Below, one piece after another: positions 58,701 to 64,000 of a stretch of 64,000 nucleotides of DNA. Both the position numbers and the translations under genes were made by a program. Location of the stretch: assembly GCA_963930775.1 (NCBI GenBank), contig OZ005695.1, positions 3,162,001 through 3,226,000 of the forward strand. The letters run 5' to 3'. The stretch is from Cliona cf. orientalis. Lineage: Eukaryota > Porifera > Demospongiae > Clionaida > Clionaidae. The notes below the pieces were generated by a model, which searched no databases, had not been told where the DNA came from, and worked only from the letters and a program-made list of their open reading frames with translations. How positions within the stretch are numbered: the stretch's first letter is position 1; each line of letters opens with the position of its first letter.

Positions 58701-61700
58701 ATTATTTCATTATGGCCACCAAACTGTGCAAACAATAAAGCATTCCATCCATCTCTATCTTGCAGTTTTGGATTGGCTCCATGTTCTAACAGAATCTTAG
58801 CTACTTCTGTATGGCCGTTTTGACACGCTATGATCAAAGATGATAGTCCATCATTCATTTGATGATTTATTTGAGCTCCGTAAGTTATTAAATTTTCCAC
58901 AATATCTACACTTCCACTTAGACTTGCACTCATTAGTGCCGACCATCCATTAATCTTCAAAGCATTCACATTAGCTCCACTATTTAACAAAAGTTTTGCT
59001 ATTTCCGTATGTCTGCACTGACTTGCACACATCAAAGAAGAAAATCCATCCTTCAAATGAATGTTCACATCTGCTTTGCGTTGAATCAACATTTCAACAG
59101 TTTCTACGAATCCATTCTGCACTGCATACATAAGAGCTGACCATCCATCAGTGGTTTGCATATTCACATCAACTCCTTGTTGAAGTACATGCTTGGCTGT
59201 TTCAGTGTACCCTGTTTGACAAGCCATTATTAGTTTTCGCATGAGAGCTTCATGTTCTGATATGAGTGTAGCTATTTCTGTATGTCCATGCTGACTAGCG
59301 ATTGTAAATGCCGATTGTCCATTGTTATTTTGCTGATTGATGTCTGCTCCATGGCGTAACAAGAGTTTGACTATTTCCAAGTGTCCCCTTTCATATGCAG
59401 TCATTAAAGCCGACATTCCATTTCGCTGTATATTAACATTAGCACCATGGTCGAGCAATAACTTGGTTGTTTCTGTATGTCCGTCTTGACTTGAAATGTA
59501 CAAAGCTGAAAATCCTTCGTTAGTTTGCATGTTAACATTAGCACCATGGTCGAGCAATAATTTGGCTGTTTCTGTGTGTCCTTTTTTACTTGAAATGTAT
59601 AAAGCTGAAAATTCTTCGTTATTTTGTATGTTAACATTAGCACCATGGTCGAGTAATAATTTGGCTGTTTCTGTATGTCCTTTTTTACTTGAAATGTATA
59701 AAGCTGAAAATCCTTTATTTTGCATGTTAACATTAGCACCATGGTCGAGCAATAATTTGGCTGTTTCTGTATGTCCTTTTTTACTTGAAATGTATAAAGC
59801 TGAAAATCCTTTGTTATTTTGCATGTTAACATTAGCTCCATGGTCGAGTAATAATTTGGCTGTTTCTGTACGACCGTGTTGACTTGAAATGTACAAAGCT
59901 GAAAACCCTTCGTTAGTTTGCATGTTAACATTAACACCATGGTCGAGCAATAATTTGGCTGTTTCTGCATGTCCGTTTCCACTTGAAATGTATAAAGCTG
60001 AAAATCCTTTATTACTTTGCATGTTAACGTTAGCTCCATGGTCGAGCAATAATTTGGTTGTTTCTGTATGTCCATTGCCACTTGAAAAGTACAAAGCTGC
60101 ATCCCCTTCATTATCTAACATGTTAACATTAGCACCATGGTCAAGCAATAACTTGGCTGTTTCTGTGTGTCCATTAAGGCTTGAATTCATTAAAGCTGAG
60201 TATCCGTCATTATCTTGCATGTTAACATTAGCACCATGGTCGAGCAATAATTTGGCTGTTTCTGTATGTCCATTTTGACTGGAAATTGACAAAGCTGAAG
60301 ACCCTTCGTTATCTTGCATGTTAATATTAGCTCCATGATCGAGCAATAATTTAACTGTTTCTTTACGTCCGTCTCCACTTGAAAAGTACAAAGCTGCATC
60401 CCCTTCATTATCTAGCATGTTAACATTAGCACCATGGTCAAGCAATAACTTGGCTGTTTCTGTGTGTCCATTAAGGCTTGAATTCATTAAAGCTGAGTAT
60501 CCGTCATTATCTTGCATGTTAACATTAGCACCATGGTCGAGCAATAATTTGGCTGTTTCTGTATGTCCATTTTCACTTGAACCGTCCAAAGCTGAAAATC
60601 CTTCGTTAGTTTGCATGTTAACATTAGCTCCACGGTCGAGCAATAATTTGGCTGTTTCTGTATGTCCCTCTTGACTTGAAATGTACAAAGCTGAAATCCC
60701 TTCATTACCTTGCATGTTAATATTAGCTCCATGATCGAGCAATAATTTGGCTGTTTCTGTATGTCCGTCTCCACTTGAAAAGTATAAAGCTGCATCCCCT
60801 TCATTATCTAGCATGTTAACATTAGCACCATGGTCAAGCAATAACTTGGCTGTTTCTGTGTGTCCATTAAGGCTTGAATTCATTAAAGCTGAGTATCCGT
60901 CATTATCTTGCATGTTAACATTAGCACCATGGTCGAGCAATAATTTGGCTGTTTCTGTATGTCCATTTTGACTGGAAATTGACAAAGCTGAAGACCCTTT
61001 GTTATCTTGCATGTTAACATCAGCACCATGGTCGAGCAATAATTTGGCTGTTTCTGTATGTCCCTCTTGACTTGAAATGTACAAAGCTGAAACCCCTTTA
61101 TTACCTTGCATGTTAATATTAGCTCCATGATCGAGCAATAATTTAACTGTTTCTTTACGTCCGTCTCCACTTGAAAAGTACAAAGCTGCATCCCCTTCAT
61201 TATCTAGCATGTTAACATTAGCACCATGGTCAAGCAATAACTTGGCTGTTTCTGTGTGTCCATTAAGGCTTGAATTCATTAAAGCTGAGTATCCGTCATT
61301 ATCTTGCATGTTAACATTAGCACCATGGTCGAGCAATAATTTGGCTGTTTCTGTATGTCCATTTTCACTTGAACTGTCCAAAGCTGAAAATCCTTCGTTA
61401 GTTTGCATGTTAACCTTAGCTCCATGGTCGAGCAATAATTCCGAGCGAAGCGAGGTCTCTACTCGGGCTTGAGAGTCGTTTCGTATGGCTTCTGGGCGTA
61501 TCTTTCGCGTGCGTCAAAATTTTCTTTCTTACTCTCTTCTGCGACTCAGGTCACGTCGCCAAGTATTTCTAAGTCATAAGCTGTGGCCTCCCTCAAGGTG
61601 GTCATGCAAGGCCTACAAACTCTACCGTTCTGCCGGACTGTGCTTACCGGGCAAATCAATGTTCGCGCGGTCAAAAACGATCGCACCTTCTTGGCCCAAA

Positions 61701-62739
61701 GTTGTTCGTCCTGTTGCTGATAGTAAAGATGTTGCTAGCTGTGGCCTGTCAATTGGTCTACTCTTGGCTTCATTCTTCCAAGACCGACAACATAATGGAG
61801 CTCCTTTTGCTGCTAATACTTCAGCATAGACAAAAGAAACCACTCCCTAGTCTGGCGTAGCCGACCCTCGCAGGAAGAGGAGGGTCTGGTCTAAAGCCTA
61901 TACTATGCTTGTGCAGGAGGAATGTAATTAGTCACTACAGTACAGCGTGTATAAAGTATGTGTCAACCACACTCAGCAAACACATTGCCATGCGCACGCG
62001 CATACTCTCGCTCTCGCACGCGCCTACTGTTTACGTCATAGTGGTTGGCAGTTTATTTTATCACCCACATTTGCATCCTTGCGGGGACAGTCAGATTCTG
62101 ACTGTCCTGCACAAGCATAGTATAGGCTTTAGACCAGACCCTCCTCTTCCTGCGAGGGTCGGCTACGCCAGACTAACCACTCCCTTATCATGTGATCTAC
62201 ACGTCCAACATAATTTAATTTACACGAGGAAGGCGGGGGAACCCTAAAATCATACAAATTCATCAAGCATTGCATCATGCATAAACAGGAAGTTCAATAC
62301 AGGATATTGGTTGGCATGGTGGCTCGCTGAGCGAGGACTGCTACACAAAGTGTAACTCTAGTTTAGCTGTTTCTGTATGTCCGTTTTCACTTGAAATGTA
62401 CAAAGCTGAAAACCCTTCGTTATCTTGCATGTTAACATTAGCACCATAGTCCAACAATAGTCTAGCAACATTTATGTGGCCTGTCTCACAGGCTGCCATT
62501 AACGCAGACTCATTGTCTAGTCCATTAGTTGAATTAACTTGTGCTTGATACTGTAGTAGCAACTTTGCGACTTGAAGGTGTCCACGCCGTGCTGCTCTAT
62601 ATAGAGCGCACTGCAGATTTTCATCTTTCTGCAGCTGGTTGACATCTGCTCTTTGTTCCAGTAGCCTCTTCACTGTTTCAAGGTCTCCTCGATCGCTTGC
62701 TGAGACCAACAAAGACGACGATCGATACATGAACGCCAT
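55797..62739 (-). CDS. Gene E: ankyrin-repeat / ZU5 / UPA-position gene, split by an insertion
   Basis: Exon 1 begins at 62739 (MAFMYRSSS) and is open to about 62357, where DNA of about 0.9 kb intervenes and brings a stop (ELHFV stop). The ankyrin frame resumes at about 61440 (LLLDHGAKVNMQ) and runs to 58285. Further exons are 56796-57325 (ZU5, ends ELDSFSLYG), 56103-56261 and 55797-55965. With about 30 repeats this is the longest array, and it shows blocks of 3-4 repeats copied as units. The Pro-rich tail keeps DSGYAS. The linker exon at 55000 is frameshifted, and no private Death-domain exon exists to the left except that of E'. Either a recent pseudogene, a polymorphic insertion allele, or the 5' half of a fused E-E' gene if the insertion is spliced out. 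Confidence 0.65.
57350..57749. mobile_element. TACTGTATAGCGGG-type MITE, gene E intron 1
   Basis: Left TACTGTATAGCGGGTAATTT and right AAATTTCCCACTATATGGTA are inverted repeats. Inside are ATTTTCATGGGG and CACGAAAATTAAATTTGGAG words. It is next to the ZU5 exon acceptor. Confidence 0.7.
57917..58262. mobile_element. Intron-1 MITE (CCGTAGAATCCC family), gene E copy
   Basis: Starts GTACTGCAGAATCCTGCGATT and ends TTGCGGGATTCTACGGCA, 22 bases before the exon 1 donor. It shares its interior with the gene D copy. Confidence 0.7.
60081..61180. repeat. Higher-order repeats within the ankyrin exon of gene E
   Basis: The landmark CTTGAAAAGTA recurs at 60081, 60378, 60774 and 61170: spacings of 297, 396 and 396 bases, or 3, 4 and 4 ankyrin repeats of 99 bases. 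Blocks of several repeats have therefore been copied as units, recently enough to stay nearly identical. Confidence 0.85.
61441..62356. mobile_element. About 0.9-kb insertion inside the gene E ankyrin exon
   Basis: Replaces the junction between TETAKL and LLLDHG. Left end CCGAGCGAAGCGAGGTCTCT; near the right end is CTCGCTGAGCGAGGACTGC. A plus-strand frame of 114 codons (61485-61829) has no recognised domain. A second element (61849-62174) is nested within it. The class is unknown. Confidence 0.65.
61849..62174. mobile_element. 326-bp MITE with perfect 70-bp inverted repeats and 11-bp target duplications
   Basis: Termini AGTCTGGCGTAGCCGACCCT and its complement pair perfectly for 70 bases. AACCACTCCCT flanks both sides (61838-61848, 62175-62185). 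Long terminal repeats with a 9-11-bp target duplication are typical of Mutator-like elements. Perfect arms imply recent movement. The internal 186 bases have no coding capacity. Confidence 0.9.
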
Positions 62740-62799
62740 AATTATTAAATAGATCTCGTTTAATATTATGTACCAGCAGAGGTCAATCGGCGATCAGGT

Positions 62800-62811
62800 C
62801 AGTGTGCACTG
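62800..62811. promoter_or_regulatory. Palindrome upstream of gene E, one base changed
   Basis: CAGTGTGCACTG at the position of CAGTGCGCACTG in genes B, C and D. The change breaks the perfect symmetry. Confidence 0.4.
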
Positions 62812-63014
62812 ACGCACCAGTGACCAAGGTAAAGCCGGAGGCACTGGCCCACAGTCTCTTATTAAACTTTAATAGTCCTCACTATTATTTTTCTTCTCCA
62901 CACAGCGCGATCATTGAAGTACGTACCCGCGAGCGCCAATCCCGGTTGTCCCAAAATTTAAAATCACATGATCTTCACAAACTGAAAAAAGTTACTAAAA
63001 ATAGAAATCTAATA

Positions 63015-63937
63015 CTATCTTCTCTTGCCCAATAATTCTTCAATCTAAAATTATGATAATAGAGAAGGGTAAAATTAATAATAAAATTAATGCAGACTAC
63101 AACAGTTACTTAATTCCTTACCTGTTGTCTGTACATTGTTTTCAAGTCGTCGATGTCTAGTTTGAGTTCCTCTGCCTCTTCTGCCTTCTCTCCATACATC
63201 TGAAGCATGGCCTCGTGCTTCCTCTCCACTTCCTGATAATGATAATGAAAATTAATTAATAATAACTCCTCTACAAGGATAAAGGAGATCTGGGGGGAGG
63301 CCAGTGGCGTGTCCAGGAGTTGAAGGAGGGAGGTGCTAAGCCAATCGCGCGCCCCCCCCCCAAAACGTTGACCACGCCCCTCGCTAACGCGTTCTTGAAG
63401 ATATATAGCTGGCTGACAAAGAAGGCTGTTTTGGCCAAGTATCGATAAGAAAGAGTTGTTTAGAGAGCGAATTGTAAGTTTATTGTTGGTTCTGGCTACC
63501 AATTGTCGATTATCAGCATAAATAGTTGCCACTGAGCTACTGATCTGGCTGTTGTTCCAGAGCTGAGGGGGGTGCTCGAGCACCCTGAGCCCCCCCTTGG
63601 ACACGCCACTGGAGGCCATCTACAATTTATTCTTCATCTGTTTCAGAATACCTGAGAATGCACCTTAGAGGGCACCAAAATTTTATACAATGTCATAGAG
63701 GAGCTTGCATCCATACCTTAGAATGCCATAAGTACTACTAGCACAGGTACAGGTCTCACTTCATCACACATTGCATGTCGTGCTATATACCTCTGTCTTG
63801 TACTATCGTACCTGTAACTTTTGCTTCAGAGATGGGATTGTGTCGACTTCATTCTTGAGTGTTTCATTCTGAGCTGATAGGTTAGCCAAGTCCTCTGCCA
63901 TGGCAGCTCGAGAACGCTCCAGCGAACCAACCAAATT
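63015..63937 (-). CDS. TMF1: TMF1 C-terminal exons, copy 4, runs off the right edge
   Basis: Exons 63015-63044 (IEELLGKRR stop), 63122-63232 (EVERKHEAMLQMYGEKAEEA) and 63812-63937 (NLVGSLERSRAAMAEDLANL), all intact with canonical splice sites and in one frame. They match the conserved C-terminal coiled coil of TMF1/ARA160, which binds Rab6 at the Golgi (family knowledge). Of the four copies this is the only one that is undamaged and may continue upstream beyond the window, so it is probably the parent gene whose tail was swept into the duplications. A TIR element sits in the intron between the second- and third-last exons. Confidence 0.8.
63303..63610. mobile_element. 308-bp TIR element in TMF1 intron, hAT-like ends
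   Basis: AGTGGCGTGTCCAGGAGTTG at the left and CCTTGGACACGCCACT at the right are inverted repeats. GGAGGCC flanks both sides (ending 63302 and starting 63611), a 7-8-bp target duplication. The empty site is visible in TMF1 copy 2 (about 27937). Confidence 0.75.
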
Positions 63938-64000
63938 CTGAAACAACAAAATTACTCACAGTCAGCATTCACGGACTGATAAAAAGATCACCGCAGGTTG

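Noticed and set aside
59496..60971. Plus-strand repeated frames (LAVSVCP, MLTLAPWSSN)
   Set aside because: Antisense shadows of the ankyrin repeats in gene E; periodicity follows the real frame.
60000..61440. Regularly spaced repeats as a CRISPR array
   Set aside because: The 99-bp period is coding, matches ankyrin repeats, and has no spacer-like variable segments.
61485..61829. 114-codon plus-strand frame inside the gene E insertion as a transposase
   Set aside because: No catalytic motif or domain is recognisable and it is too short for an autonomous element; kept only as part of the insertion.

Overview
This is animal nuclear DNA. Every gene is split by GT-AG introns, the introns hold microsatellites and many small inverted-repeat elements, and there is no prokaryotic gene organisation. 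A divergent early-branching animal, probably a sponge, fits the compact introns and the ANK/ZU5/Death-domain proteins. The phylum is an inference that I could not test.

Every gene model I can support is on the minus strand. From left to right the window holds: (1) a complete CHMP4/Snf7 ESCRT-III gene (310-4556); (2) a four-unit tandem segmental duplication. Reading right to left (the direction of transcription), each unit has the C-terminal exons of TMF1 (a Golgi coiled-coil protein), a large gene here called ANK-ZU5-DD, and about 3 kb of shared non-coding DNA. The four ANK-ZU5-DD genes are B (8472-15981), C (21197-27385), D (43817 down to 38211, then probably 32485-31797) and E (62739 down to 55797, damaged). 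One giant exon encodes about 15 to 30 ankyrin repeats plus a Pro/Ser-rich tail with a conserved DSGYxS motif. Short exons follow for a ZU5 domain, a module in the position of UPA, a basic linker and a Death domain. I derived splice sites for B, C and D, and the reading frame closes exactly in all three (1275, 1052 and 1254 residues).

Units 3 and 4 also carry a second, related gene type just downstream of the ankyrin gene: D' (34852-37875) and E' (50821-54179). Each has a ZU5 domain, the same UPA-position module, spliced linker exons and a Death domain. E' has a coiled-coil exon in front; D' has lost it. Because the boundary introns are all phase 1, D/D' and E/E' could also be spliced into single ANK-ZU5-UPA-ZU5-UPA-Death proteins.

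Most ZU5 copies end in a Ser-Phe-Ser motif resembling the autoproteolysis site of the FIIND (ZU5-UPA) domains of NLRP1, CARD8 and PIDD; gene D has lost it. The best candidate for an undescribed system is therefore a tandem, rapidly diversifying family of ankyrin-sensor / FIIND-like / Death-domain proteins, plausibly innate immune or cell-death switches. That function is inferred.

The duplicated TMF1 tails are decaying: copies 1 and 3 carry a frameshift and a stop. Copy 4 at the right edge is intact and is probably the end of the real TMF1 gene. Mobile DNA is abundant: several miniature inverted-repeat families starting TACCGTA, a fresh 326-bp element with perfect 70-bp inverted repeats and 11-bp target duplications, hairpin elements sitting on splice donors, and a family of about 75-bp foldbacks. 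No tRNA, rRNA or CRISPR was seen.
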